Part shown: positions 51,989-60,725 of the stretch, piece by piece
Layout: each line of letters opens with the position of its first letter
Position numbering within the stretch: the first letter of the stretch is position 1
Assembly: GCA_902790215.1 (NCBI GenBank)
Contig: CADAQX010000002.1
Location: 181,463-245,462 of the forward strand
From: an uncultured Bacteroidota bacterium
GTDB taxonomy: Bacteria > Bacteroidota > Bacteroidia > Bacteroidales > P3
Reading direction: 5' to 3'
Length of the DNA stretch: 64,000 bases
The notes under the pieces: model-generated
Databases searched by the model: none
What the model was told of the DNA's origin: nothing
Seen by the model: the letters and a program-made list of their open reading frames with translations, nothing else
Made by a program: the position numbers and the translations under genes

Positions 51989-52092
51989 GTTGTCCGTTGA
52001 TAAGTTGATAAGTTTATACGGCTCGCATCATATCAACATATCAACATATCAACGCAAAACATATCAACATATCAACGTATCAACATATCAAC
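51989..52092 (+). repeat. family C hairpin repeat, copy 3
   Basis: GTTGTCCGTTGATAAGTTGA, GGCTCGCATCATATCAAC, then repeated ATCAACATATCAACGTATCA. It lies between the ABC exporter and the aminopeptidase gene. Confidence 0.85.
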
Positions 52093-52135
52093 AAAACACA
52101 ATCAAGCATTCAAGCAATAAAAAAACATAAATATT

Positions 52136-53587
52136 ATGCAATTTAAGATAGAACAAATTGATCCGAAAGTTTATAAGGGCAACCTGATTTTTTTGTATGG
52201 GAATGAGGTGGCCGACCGCAGTCTGCCTTTGGGAAAGAAGGAACTGGATTGTCTGAAACGGCGCCGCAGGACCGAGGGCGACTCTGTTGTGGTTTTTGAC
52301 AGGCTGCCGTATCGCCTGTATGTGGTGAATTTCGACAGCGAGTGCCAGGCAGGGGTATGCCATGAGAGACTTCGCCGCAGTGCCGACAGGGTTGTGTCGA
52401 TGCTGAAGTCCGACGGTCAGCACGAGGCTGCTGTCGTGGGCGAGGGTGTCATTCCCGAGGAGGTTGTGGCTTTTGTAGAGGGTATGTTTCTGTCGGACTA
52501 TACTTTCGACAGGTATAAGACCAAAAACATGCCGCACCTGTCACATGTTGTTGTGGAGGAGTCGTTCCTGAATGCGGAGGAGTTGGAACGGAACGTAAGG
52601 CTCTGGAGGTTGATAAGCCAGTGTCGGGACTGGGTCAATACACCGGTGGCAGACTTGAATGCCGAGCACTTTGCAGACGAGTTGCAGGAGCAGGCTCGCC
52701 GGTGGGGTGTCGGCTGCACGGTGTTGGACAAGAAACGTATCGAGGCTTTGCGGATGAATGGCCTGCTGGCTGTGAACAAGGGAAGTGTGGACGAGCCGCG
52801 TTTTGTGGCCCTGGAATACAAGCCGGAGAACCCTGTGAACGAACGTCCGCTTGCCTTGGTAGGCAAGGGTGTCATGTATGACACGGGAGGGCTGAACCTG
52901 AAGCCCGAAGACTATATGCAGGAGATGAAGTCTGACATGGCGGGCGCGGCCACGATGGCGGCAGTTGTTTTTGCCGCTGCGGCAAACATTCTGCCCGTGC
53001 ATGTCGTCGCGCTGCTGCCTTTGACGGACAGCCGTCCGGGCTTTAATGCCTATGCGGCCGACGATGTAATCCGGATGTACGACGGCACGACGGTGGAGGT
53101 GGTCAATACCGACGCCGAAGGGCGTATCATTTTGGCCGACGCCATAGCCTATGCCGTGGACAAGTACAGACCGGAGCTGGTCATCGACGCGGCCACCTTG
53201 ACGGGTGCCGCTGTCCGGGCTATCGGCACATATGGCATTGCCGCCATGCACAAGGATGCAGACAACCCGTTCAATCTGCTCTCTATCCTCGGCAAGCAAG
53301 TGTACGAGCGCCTGGTGGAGTTCCCCTTCTGGGAGGAATATGACGAGATTCTCAAGTCGGAGGTGGCCGACTTGAAGAACTGCGGCACCGCCCAGGCGGG
53401 AGCCATCACGGCCGGCAAGTTCCTTGCCCATTTTGCCCAAATGACTCCTTACATTCACCTTGACATTGCAGGCGTGGCTTTCTTCTCCAAGAAGCAGTTT
53501 TACTATAACCCCGGTGCGTCGGGCTACGGAATACGCCTGCTCTATGCATTTTTGCAAACATATGATATGATTCACAAGAATGTTTGA
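52136..53587 (+). CDS. M17-family leucyl aminopeptidase
   Basis: A 483-residue dinuclear-metal aminopeptidase. The metal and active-site motifs are clear: GKGVMYDTGGLNLKPEDYM with Lys and Asp ligands, MKSDMAGAATMAA, and the signature NTDAEGRIILADAIAYA (NTDAEGR). The N-terminal 150 residues are the less-conserved macro-like domain. It removes N-terminal Leu and other residues from peptides and takes part in peptide turnover. Sizes of 480-500 residues are usual. Confidence 0.95.
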   Translation: MQFKIEQIDPKVYKGNLIFLYGNEVADRSLPLGKKELDCLKRRRRTEGDSVVVFDRLPYRLYVVNFDSECQAGVCHERLRRSADRVVSMLKSDGQHEAAVVGEGVIPEEVVAFVEGMFLSDYTFDRYKTKNMPHLSHVVVEESFLNAEELERNVRLWRLISQCRDWVNTPVADLNAEHFADELQEQARRWGVGCTVLDKKRIEALRMNGLLAVNKGSVDEPRFVALEYKPENPVNERPLALVGKGVMYDTGGLNLKPEDYMQEMKSDMAGAATMAAVVFAAAANILPVHVVALLPLTDSRPGFNAYAADDVIRMYDGTTVEVVNTDAEGRIILADAIAYAVDKYRPELVIDAATLTGAAVRAIGTYGIAAMHKDADNPFNLLSILGKQVYERLVEFPFWEEYDEILKSEVADLKNCGTAQAGAITAGKFLAHFAQMTPYIHLDIAGVAFFSKKQFYYNPGASGYGIRLLYAFLQTYDMIHKNV

Positions 53588-53627
53588 AAGGGAGAATTAA
53601 ATTGAAAATTGAAAGTTGTCGCCGCAC

Positions 53628-53662
53628 AACGTATCAACATATCAACGTATCAACATATCAAC
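53628..53662 (+). repeat. family C repeat, partial copy 4
   Basis: CGTATCAACATATCAACGTA then TCAACATATCAAC, one arm only, just before pdxA. Confidence 0.7.
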
Positions 53663-53673
53663 AAAAAAATATT

Positions 53674-54717
53674 ATGGAAGAGAAAAAAGAAAACAACCGC
53701 ATACGCGTAGCCATTACTCAGGGCGACATCAACGGCATCAGCTACGAGGTTATACTGAAGACTTTCAGCGACAGCCGCATGTATGACATCTGCACCCCCA
53801 TCCTTTACGGCTCCACCAAGGTGGCTTCGTACCACAAGAAACTCCTGGCCCTGCATCAGGACATGACCTTTACGGGCATCCGCGATGCCTCCGAGGCCGT
53901 GGACCGCAAATTCAATGTGGTGAACCTTACCGGCGAGGAAATCAAGATTGACATGGGCAAGCTGACCGATGTGGCGGGCGAACAGTCGCGCCTGTCGCTC
54001 TCGCGTGCATGCGACGACCTGAAGAAGGGGAGTGTCGATGTGCTTGTCACAGCTCCCATCAGCAAGAAAAACATCCAGTCGGCAGATTTCGACTTTCCTG
54101 GACACACCGAATACCTCTCGCACCAGTTTGGCTGCAGCAGCTTGATGATTATGGTGTGCGACCGCATTCGCATCGGCATCGTCACCAACCATCTTGCCCT
54201 GAAGGATGTCCCCACGGCCATTACACACAACCTCCTTTTCGACAAGATTATGCTGATGAACGAGTCGCTGAAGCGCGATTTCGGCATCCCCATGCCCAAG
54301 ATTGCGGTGCTTGCTTTGGACCCCCATGCCGGCGACAACGGTGTTATCGGCGACCAAGACCAGACGGTGGTCAAGCCGGTCATCGACGAGGTGCAGGGCA
54401 AGGGTGTGCTGGCCTACGGCCCCTATCCCTCCGACGGTTTCTTCGGCAGCAGCGAGTTCAACAAGTTCGACGGTGTGCTGGCCCTCTATCACGACCAGGG
54501 GCTCATCCCGTTCAAACTGATGTCGTTTACCGAGGGCGTGAACTACACGGCAGGACTGCCATATGTGCGCACTTCTCCCGCCCACGGCACTGCCTTCGAC
54601 ATAGCCGGAAAGGACAAGGCCAGCGAGCAGTCGTTCCGCAGCGCGGTGTATCTTGCCTGCAAGATTCTCCGCAACAGGAAAGAATACGATGAATTAACCG
54701 CCGACCCGTTGCGTTGA
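53674..54717 (+). CDS. pdxA: 4-hydroxythreonine-4-phosphate dehydrogenase
   Basis: A 347-residue enzyme of pyridoxal-5'-phosphate synthesis. Motifs include VAITQGDINGISYEVILKTF at the N-terminus, VTAPISKKNIQSADFDFPGH with a metal His, LDPHAGDNGVIG and YHDQGLIPFKLMSF with metal-binding His. It oxidises 4-phosphohydroxy-threonine with NAD. The frame is open upstream, but those codons are repeat-derived, so ATG 53674 is chosen. It overlaps polA by one base (TGATG). Confidence 0.95.
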   Translation: MEEKKENNRIRVAITQGDINGISYEVILKTFSDSRMYDICTPILYGSTKVASYHKKLLALHQDMTFTGIRDASEAVDRKFNVVNLTGEEIKIDMGKLTDVAGEQSRLSLSRACDDLKKGSVDVLVTAPISKKNIQSADFDFPGHTEYLSHQFGCSSLMIMVCDRIRIGIVTNHLALKDVPTAITHNLLFDKIMLMNESLKRDFGIPMPKIAVLALDPHAGDNGVIGDQDQTVVKPVIDEVQGKGVLAYGPYPSDGFFGSSEFNKFDGVLALYHDQGLIPFKLMSFTEGVNYTAGLPYVRTSPAHGTAFDIAGKDKASEQSFRSAVYLACKILRNRKEYDELTADPLR

Positions 54718-57371
54718 TGAAAAGGCTGGTTCTTTTTGACGGCATGGCCATCGTGTATCGTGCCTATTACGCTTTGAGCGGTTCCAACAGGATGAACTCC
54801 AAAGGCGTGAACACTTCCGCTGTGCTGGGGTTCACCACCACGCTATACGACCTTGCCAAGAAACTGCAGCCAACCCACATGGCAGTGGCTTTCGATTTGC
54901 AGAAGCCCACGTTCCGTCATGAGATGTATGCCGAGTATAAGGCGAACCGCGAGGCAATGCCGGAGGCAATCCAGGTGGGTCTGCCCTATATCCGGAGTAT
55001 CATTGCGGCTTTTAACATCCCTGTCCTTACATGCGAGGGATACGAGGCCGACGATGTGATAGGCACGGCCTCCCACTGGGCCGAGCAGCAAGGGTTCGAC
55101 GATGTTGTCATGGTGACCCCCGACAAGGATTTTGCACAGCTTGTCACGGAGCATGTCCATATCTACCGTTTCGGCCGCATGGGCAGACCCGACCAGATTC
55201 TCGGCATCGACGAGGTGAAGGAGAAGTTCGGCGTGGACAGGTGTGAACAGGTGAAGGATCTGCTGGGCCTCTGGGGTGACTCATCCGACAACATCCCCGG
55301 CATTCCCGGAGTGGGGGAGAAGACGGCCAAGAAGCTTATCGCCCAGTTTGGGTCGATAGAGGAAATGGTGTCCCGCGCCGACGAGATAAAGAATGACAAA
55401 ATCAGGGGGCTGGTGGAGCAGTACTCCCAGCAGGCTCTTTTTAGCAAACAGCTGGCGACGATTGTCCTGGATGCACCGCTCCAACTCGACGAGGATGAGC
55501 TGGCCCTGCGGAAGCCGGATTATTCCGAGCTGCAAAAGCTTTTTTCTGAATTGGAATTCCGTAATCTTGCCAAGCGCATGTACACGGACCTTTCCATTTC
55601 CGACCCGGCCGAGGCACAGCGTTTTGCCAAAGCCTCTGCAGCACCGGCAAAGCCGCCAGTCGACAAGAGTGGGCAGCCGTCGCTTTTTGACCAGCCTACG
55701 CTGTTCGACAGTGCTCCTGTCGACGAGACCCGTGCAACCGACATCCATCTGCTTCAGCAATTTCCAGACGACAGCGATGTGGCCATCATGGTGAACGGTG
55801 CCACTATTGCTTTGGCGTTCAGTGCTGACGAGGTTTTCGTTTCTCTGGTGGGCGATATTGACACAGAGCGCCTGCGCCGTTTGCTGCAGCGTGGCGACAC
55901 GCTGAAGCTTTGCTACGACTTGAAAGCCCTCAAGTATATATTGAAAGAGCTTGACATTAATATTTCCGGTGAGATATTCGATGTACAGCTTGTTCATTAC
56001 CTCATCGATGCCGAGGCGCGCCATGCGTTCAACAGCATCTCTTCAGGCATTCTTGGTACCGAACCCGCCACCGATGCCGAGGCGGCCGCCTCGTTGTGGC
56101 AGCTCTATCCCCTTATGGCGGCGCGTCTCTCCGATGCCGGGCTGGGCAAGCTGTACACCGACGTGGAGCTGCCGCTTGTGGATGTTCTTATCGGCATGGA
56201 GGAGGAGGGAGTGCGCATTGATGTGGATGCACTGCGCGATTATTCCAACAGGCTCTCTGTCGAGCGGGATTCGCTTGAACAGCAGATTTACCAATTGGCT
56301 GGCGGCACATTCAATATTTCTTCGCCCAAACAGTTGGGCGAGGTGTTGTACGAGCGGCTCAACGTGACAGACAAACCGCCGCGCACCGCCACGAAGCAGT
56401 ATTCCACAGCCGAGGATGTTCTAGTAAAACTCAAAGACAAGCATCCCATTATTGGCCTGATACTTGAATACCGTTCCCTGACGAAACTGATAGGGACTTA
56501 TCTCGACAGTTTCCCTAAACTAATCAATCCCGTTACAGGACGTCTGCATACTGTATATAATCAAACCGTCACGGCTACAGGCCGGCTCTCCTCAAGCAAC
56601 CCTAATCTGCAGAATATCCCCATACGCACGGAACGGGGGCGCGAGATCCGCAGAGCCTTTGTGGCGCGCAACGACGACTATATCCTCCTTGCCGCCGACT
56701 ATTCCCAGATAGAGCTTCGCATCATTGCCTCGTTGGCGGGCGACCGCCACATGATTGAGGCGTTTGCCAACCACTACGACATCCATGCCGCCACAGCCGC
56801 CAGAATCTACGGCATGCCCATGGAGAAGGTGTCGAAGGACTTGCGTCGCAACGCCAAGTCGGTCAACTTCGGCATTATCTATGGAATAAGTGCCTTCGGG
56901 TTAAGCGAACAGCTGGGCATTTCGCGCAAAGAGGCTGCAGCGCTGATTGACGAGTATTTCTCGCAGTATCCCGATATCAAAAACTATATTGACAAGAATA
57001 TCGCTTTTGCCCGAGAGCATGGCTATGCCCAGACTTTGCTGGGTCGTCGCCGCTACCTTGCCGATATCAATTCACGCAATGCCTCGGCACGCAGTTTTGC
57101 CGAGCGCAACGCTGTGAATATGCCCATCCAAGGCACTTCGGCCGATATGATAAAGATAGCCATGATACGCATCTACAAAGAGTTTCAACGGCTTGGCCTT
57201 AAGTCGAAGATGATACTCCAGGTACACGACGAATTGGTTTTCGACTGCTACAAGAGCGAAGAACAGCAGGTGCGTGCCATCGTGGAGGATGCCATGCTCA
57301 ATGCCTTGCCGCTTTCCATTCCTGTAGAAATAAGCATCGACGCCGGTACCAACTGGCTCGAAGCCCACTAA
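54717..57371 (+). CDS. polA: DNA polymerase I with degenerate proofreading domain
   Basis: An 884-residue family A polymerase from ATG 54717; a TTG three bases earlier is an alternative. The 5'-nuclease domain (residues about 1-290) has YEADDVIGTASHWAEQ and GDSSDNIPGIPGVGEKTAKK. The C-terminal polymerase has motif A (LLAADYSQIELRIIASLAGD), motif B (RRNAKSVNFGIIYGISAFGL) and motif C (LQVHDELVFDC). The middle 3'-5' exonuclease domain lacks the DxE motif: AIMVNGATIALAFS stands where FDTET is expected, so proofreading is probably absent. It follows pdxA with overlapping codons. Confidence 0.95.
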   Translation: MKRLVLFDGMAIVYRAYYALSGSNRMNSKGVNTSAVLGFTTTLYDLAKKLQPTHMAVAFDLQKPTFRHEMYAEYKANREAMPEAIQVGLPYIRSIIAAFNIPVLTCEGYEADDVIGTASHWAEQQGFDDVVMVTPDKDFAQLVTEHVHIYRFGRMGRPDQILGIDEVKEKFGVDRCEQVKDLLGLWGDSSDNIPGIPGVGEKTAKKLIAQFGSIEEMVSRADEIKNDKIRGLVEQYSQQALFSKQLATIVLDAPLQLDEDELALRKPDYSELQKLFSELEFRNLAKRMYTDLSISDPAEAQRFAKASAAPAKPPVDKSGQPSLFDQPTLFDSAPVDETRATDIHLLQQFPDDSDVAIMVNGATIALAFSADEVFVSLVGDIDTERLRRLLQRGDTLKLCYDLKALKYILKELDINISGEIFDVQLVHYLIDAEARHAFNSISSGILGTEPATDAEAAASLWQLYPLMAARLSDAGLGKLYTDVELPLVDVLIGMEEEGVRIDVDALRDYSNRLSVERDSLEQQIYQLAGGTFNISSPKQLGEVLYERLNVTDKPPRTATKQYSTAEDVLVKLKDKHPIIGLILEYRSLTKLIGTYLDSFPKLINPVTGRLHTVYNQTVTATGRLSSSNPNLQNIPIRTERGREIRRAFVARNDDYILLAADYSQIELRIIASLAGDRHMIEAFANHYDIHAATAARIYGMPMEKVSKDLRRNAKSVNFGIIYGISAFGLSEQLGISRKEAAALIDEYFSQYPDIKNYIDKNIAFAREHGYAQTLLGRRRYLADINSRNASARSFAERNAVNMPIQGTSADMIKIAMIRIYKEFQRLGLKSKMILQVHDELVFDCYKSEEQQVRAIVEDAMLNALPLSIPVEISIDAGTNWLEAH

Positions 57372-57409
57372 TCCAATCGTGAATAATAAACAAAAAAAAT
57401 ACATAAAAG

Positions 57410-58180
57410 ATGAAAAAGATAATTTACATCCTGCTGCTTGTCCTCTTGGCCAGCCCCGCATTCTCCCAAGCCGATGAAAAGGCCGATTTTTCTGCCGTCT
57501 GCCCAACGGGGCAGGTGCTTTATTACAAAATCATTGACTACGGTGAAGTTAACGTGTGCTACAATCTTCAGAACCCCGAACTGCTGGGTGGACATATCAA
57601 GATTCCCCGCACGGTGAAGTATAACGACCAGAACTTTGTGGTCACTGGAATTGCCGACGAGGCCTTTTCCAACTGTATCCGCATCCAGGGTGTGGAACTG
57701 CCCACCACGATGTTCTATATTGGTGAGCGCGCCTTCTACCGCTGTACGGACCTTCGCATCATCGAGATGCCCAAAACCCTCACCTCTATCGGGGCAAGTG
57801 CCTTCGAGGGCTGCACATCGCTCATCGATGTTGTGATGCCCAACTCTGTCACCGAGATGGGCGCCAACGCTTTCAAGGATTGCAGCGAGATGCGCCACAT
57901 TGTCATTTCGCATGGCCTCACCGAAATACCCGAAGGGGCGTTTATGAACTGCCGTTCTGTCACCGACTACCTGATTCCTGCTTCGGTGCAGTACTTTGGG
58001 TGCCATGCTTTTGACGGGTATGAACAACTGAAGTATGTCACATTCTTCGGTCCCGTGCCGCCGGAACCCGACTGCGAGCCCGCCTTCGGCCGCGAAATAC
58101 CCATCTACGTCATCAAGCAGAATTTCCCCGCCTACAAGGCATCATATATCTGGGGACAGTACACCATCCTCGAAATGTGA
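57410..58180 (+). CDS. secreted BspA-like leucine-rich-repeat protein
   Basis: A 256-residue protein with signal peptide MKKIIYILLLVLLASPAFS. About five or six BspA-type (LRR_5) repeats of roughly 23 residues follow: VTGIADEAFSNCIRIQGVEL, MFYIGERAFYRCTDLRIIEM, TSIGASAFEGCTSLIDVVMP and so on. Such proteins bind host or matrix proteins in several Bacteroidetes. It has no T9SS sorting domain or LPxTG, so surface attachment is unclear. It is followed by two hairpins. Confidence 0.9.
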   Translation: MKKIIYILLLVLLASPAFSQADEKADFSAVCPTGQVLYYKIIDYGEVNVCYNLQNPELLGGHIKIPRTVKYNDQNFVVTGIADEAFSNCIRIQGVELPTTMFYIGERAFYRCTDLRIIEMPKTLTSIGASAFEGCTSLIDVVMPNSVTEMGANAFKDCSEMRHIVISHGLTEIPEGAFMNCRSVTDYLIPASVQYFGCHAFDGYEQLKYVTFFGPVPPEPDCEPAFGREIPIYVIKQNFPAYKASYIWGQYTILEM

Positions 58181-58209
58181 CGGCATAGAGCCGAAAGCAT
58201 TTGCAAAAA

Positions 58210-58246
58210 AAACATCCATCCCCGCCAGTTCTTACTGACGGGGATG
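58210..58246 (-). terminator. terminator-like hairpin (minus orientation) between the LRR gene and hutH
   Basis: CATCCCCGCCAG and CTGACGGGGATG pair with one mismatch around TTCTTA. An A-run at about 58206-58212 becomes T on the minus strand. Confidence 0.6.
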
Positions 58247-58259
58247 ATTGTGTAAATAA

Positions 58260-58298
58260 AAAGAGATACATCCCGCAGAGGAATGTATCTCTTTGTTT
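58260..58298. terminator. bidirectional hairpin after the LRR gene and hutH
   Basis: AAAGAGATACAT and ATGTATCTCTTT pair over 12 bases; T-rich sequence follows on both strands between convergent genes. Confidence 0.7.
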
Positions 58299-58318
58299 GT
58301 TGTTATTGGAAAACTCTA

Positions 58319-59818
58319 TCAGTCGAGTTTCATCTCTTGCAGGAAACGCACGCTGGCGTGGATGTGCTTGTACATGATCTGGTCGATGTCCACGAAGTTG
58401 ACATACTTGCGGTAGTCTGCAACCAGTTTCTCGATGAAGGGGCTGCTCTTCAATCCCTCCTGATGACGGAAGTCGAGTGCCTGGGCAGCGTCGAACAGCT
58501 CGATGGCCATCACCCTTTCGGTGTTCTCCATCACCTTGTAGCACTTGGTGGCGGCATTGCCACCCATGCTGACGAGGTCTTCCTGGTTCTGGCTGCTGGG
58601 GATGCTGTCAACACTGCAGGGGCTGCAGAGCTGTTTGCTCTGGCTGACGATAGAGGCTGCGGCATACTGCGGAATCATGAATCCGCTGTTCAGGCCGGGC
58701 TTGGCAACGAGGAAACTGGGCAGTCCGCGTTTGGCATCGATAAGCTGATAGGTGCGGCGCTCGCTGATGCTGCCAAGTTCAGCCACGGCAATGGCCAGGA
58801 AGTCAAGCACCATGGCCATGGGCTCGCCGTGGAAGTGACCACCGCTGATGACCATATCCTCGTCGGGGAGGACGATGGGGTTGTCGGTGGTGGAGTTGAT
58901 TTCGGTTTCAACCACCGAAGCCACGTAGGCAATGGTGTCTTTGGAGGCACCGTGCACTTGTGGGGCGCAGCGGAAACTGTAGGGGTCTTGCACATGCTCT
59001 TTGTGGCGGCGGATTATCTCGCTGCCCTCGGTGTAGCGACGCACGGCGGCTGCTGTCTCGAGCTGGCCTTTATGCGGGCGCACCATGTGGAGGCTCTCGT
59101 AGAAGGGCTCTATGCGACCGTCGAAAGCGTCGAGGCTCAAAGACAGAAGCATATCGGCTTGACGACTGAGGCGCTGCGCTTTCATCACGCTCCACACGGC
59201 GTAACTGCTCATGAACTGGGTGCCGTTCAACAGGGCAAGGCCTTCCTTGCTCTGCAGCTCTATGGGCTGCCAGCCGAAAGCGTCATACACTTCCTTCACG
59301 TCGCAGCGACGACCTTTCCAATACACTTCGCCCAAACCGAGGATGGAGGGGAGCATCAGGTTGGCCAACGGGCAGAGGTCGCCGCTGGCGCCAAGGCTGC
59401 CCTGCTGATAGACGATAGGCAGAACATCGTTGTTGTAGCAATCGATAAGGCGCTGCACGGTCTGCAGCTGGGCGCCGCTGTAGCCGAAGCAGAAGTTCTG
59501 GGCCTTGAGCAACAGCATGAGGCGCACCACTTCCTGAGGCACTTCGTCACCCACGCCACAGGCGTGGCTCATCACCAAATTCTTTTGTAACTGGCTGAGC
59601 TGTTCTTTGCTGATGGAGATGTTGCACAGCGAACCGAATCCGGTGGTGACACCGTAGATGGGCTCTTTCTGAGTTTCCATCTTTTTGTTGAGGTAGTCGC
59701 GGCATTTCTGAATACGGCGCTTTGCTTCGTCGCTGAGAGCCAGCTCCATGTGGTTGTCGACAATCTCACGTACCTTGGAGATGGTGAGACGTTCATCGGG
59801 GTTGATATAGTGAATCAT
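58319..59818 (-). CDS. hutH: histidine ammonia-lyase family protein (MIO enzyme)
   Basis: A 499-residue aromatic amino acid lyase. The MIO cofactor forms from the Ala-Ser-Gly in GSLGASGDLCPLANL (residues about 142-156). YGVTTGFGSLCNISISKEQL, SHACGVGD, GGHFHGEPMAMVLDFLAIA and SSQNQEDLVSMGGN are typical HAL motifs. It deaminates histidine to urocanate, or possibly tyrosine/phenylalanine. No hutU, hutI or ftcD lies nearby, which is unusual for HutH in Bacteroidetes. A tyrosine-ammonia-lyase-type role (for example, pigment synthesis) remains open. Confidence 0.85.
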   Translation of the reverse strand: MIHYINPDERLTISKVREIVDNHMELALSDEAKRRIQKCRDYLNKKMETQKEPIYGVTTGFGSLCNISISKEQLSQLQKNLVMSHACGVGDEVPQEVVRLMLLLKAQNFCFGYSGAQLQTVQRLIDCYNNDVLPIVYQQGSLGASGDLCPLANLMLPSILGLGEVYWKGRRCDVKEVYDAFGWQPIELQSKEGLALLNGTQFMSSYAVWSVMKAQRLSRQADMLLSLSLDAFDGRIEPFYESLHMVRPHKGQLETAAAVRRYTEGSEIIRRHKEHVQDPYSFRCAPQVHGASKDTIAYVASVVETEINSTTDNPIVLPDEDMVISGGHFHGEPMAMVLDFLAIAVAELGSISERRTYQLIDAKRGLPSFLVAKPGLNSGFMIPQYAAASIVSQSKQLCSPCSVDSIPSSQNQEDLVSMGGNAATKCYKVMENTERVMAIELFDAAQALDFRHQEGLKSSPFIEKLVADYRKYVNFVDIDQIMYKHIHASVRFLQEMKLD

Positions 59819-59859
59819 AACATTGTTGTTTAAAGGTGAAATAATGAAGCTGTGGAAGC

Positions 59860-60684
59860 TTATTTGTTCAATTGTTCATGAGCTTTCTGCGCAATGTCGT
59901 CGTCGACAAGCATTCGTCCGCAGTGTTCACAGACAATGACTTTTTTGTGCATCTTGATTTCGCTCTGGCGTTGGGGCGGTATCTTGCTGAAGCAGCCGCC
60001 ACAGGCATCACGGTCGATGGTGACGACGGCAAGGCCGTTGCGGGCCTGCTTGCGGATGCGCTTGTATGCAGTCAGATAGTGCTCGTCGATAAACTTCTCC
60101 TGCTCGGCTGATTTCTCGCGGTAGCGTATCTCATCCTTGCGGGTCTCTTCGATGATGCCATCCAGTTCCTCCTTCTTGGAGTCGAGTTCAGCCTGACGGC
60201 CTTTGATAAGGAGCTCGGCAGCGGAAATGTGCTGGTCAAGTTCTTTTATCTTGTTGTTGGCATCGCGGTTCCGGCGCTCGCAGAGCTGGATTTCGAGGTT
60301 CTGGAATTCTATCTCCTTGTTGATGGCCTCGAACTCGCGGTTGTTGCGCACATTGTCCTGCTGTTTCTCATATTTCTTAATCATCGCTTCGTGTTCGGCA
60401 ATCTCATTGGTGCGCTTGGCGATGTTGCTGTTCTGTTCTGCGATGTTCTCTTTGAAGTTGCTTATGCGTGTCTGCAATCCGGCAATCTCGTCCTCCAAGT
60501 CTTGGATGGCCTGGGGCAGTTCGCCGCGGATGGTCTGGATTTTATCAATCTCGGAATCCACCAACTGCAGGGTGTAAAGGGCAACGAGGCGCCGCTCGGT
60601 GGCGACATCCACGTCTAACATTTGCTGTACGGGCTGCACGGGAGCCTGTTCTGCTGTTTCGGGTGATGTGACTTTCTTCGCCAT
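59860..60684 (-). CDS. zinc-ribbon coiled-coil protein (C4-type)
   Basis: A 274-residue protein. Residues about 35-215 are a long coiled coil (EIAGLQTRISNFKENIAEQN and following). A C-terminal C4 zinc ribbon is formed by DACGGCFSKIPPQ and VIVCEHCGRMLV (two CxxC/CxxC pairs). The plan is that of the CT398/Cdsz-like family, common in Bacteroidetes beside the Nif3-like gene, as here. Its role is unsettled (possibly regulatory or a nucleic-acid binding scaffold). Its promoter lies inside the 3' end of the upstream gene. Confidence 0.88.
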   Translation of the reverse strand: MAKKVTSPETAEQAPVQPVQQMLDVDVATERRLVALYTLQLVDSEIDKIQTIRGELPQAIQDLEDEIAGLQTRISNFKENIAEQNSNIAKRTNEIAEHEAMIKKYEKQQDNVRNNREFEAINKEIEFQNLEIQLCERRNRDANNKIKELDQHISAAELLIKGRQAELDSKKEELDGIIEETRKDEIRYREKSAEQEKFIDEHYLTAYKRIRKQARNGLAVVTIDRDACGGCFSKIPPQRQSEIKMHKKVIVCEHCGRMLVDDDIAQKAHEQLNK

Positions 60685-60725
60685 TGTGTATTATATGTAT
60701 ATATTTATTAGTATCTAAATGACAA

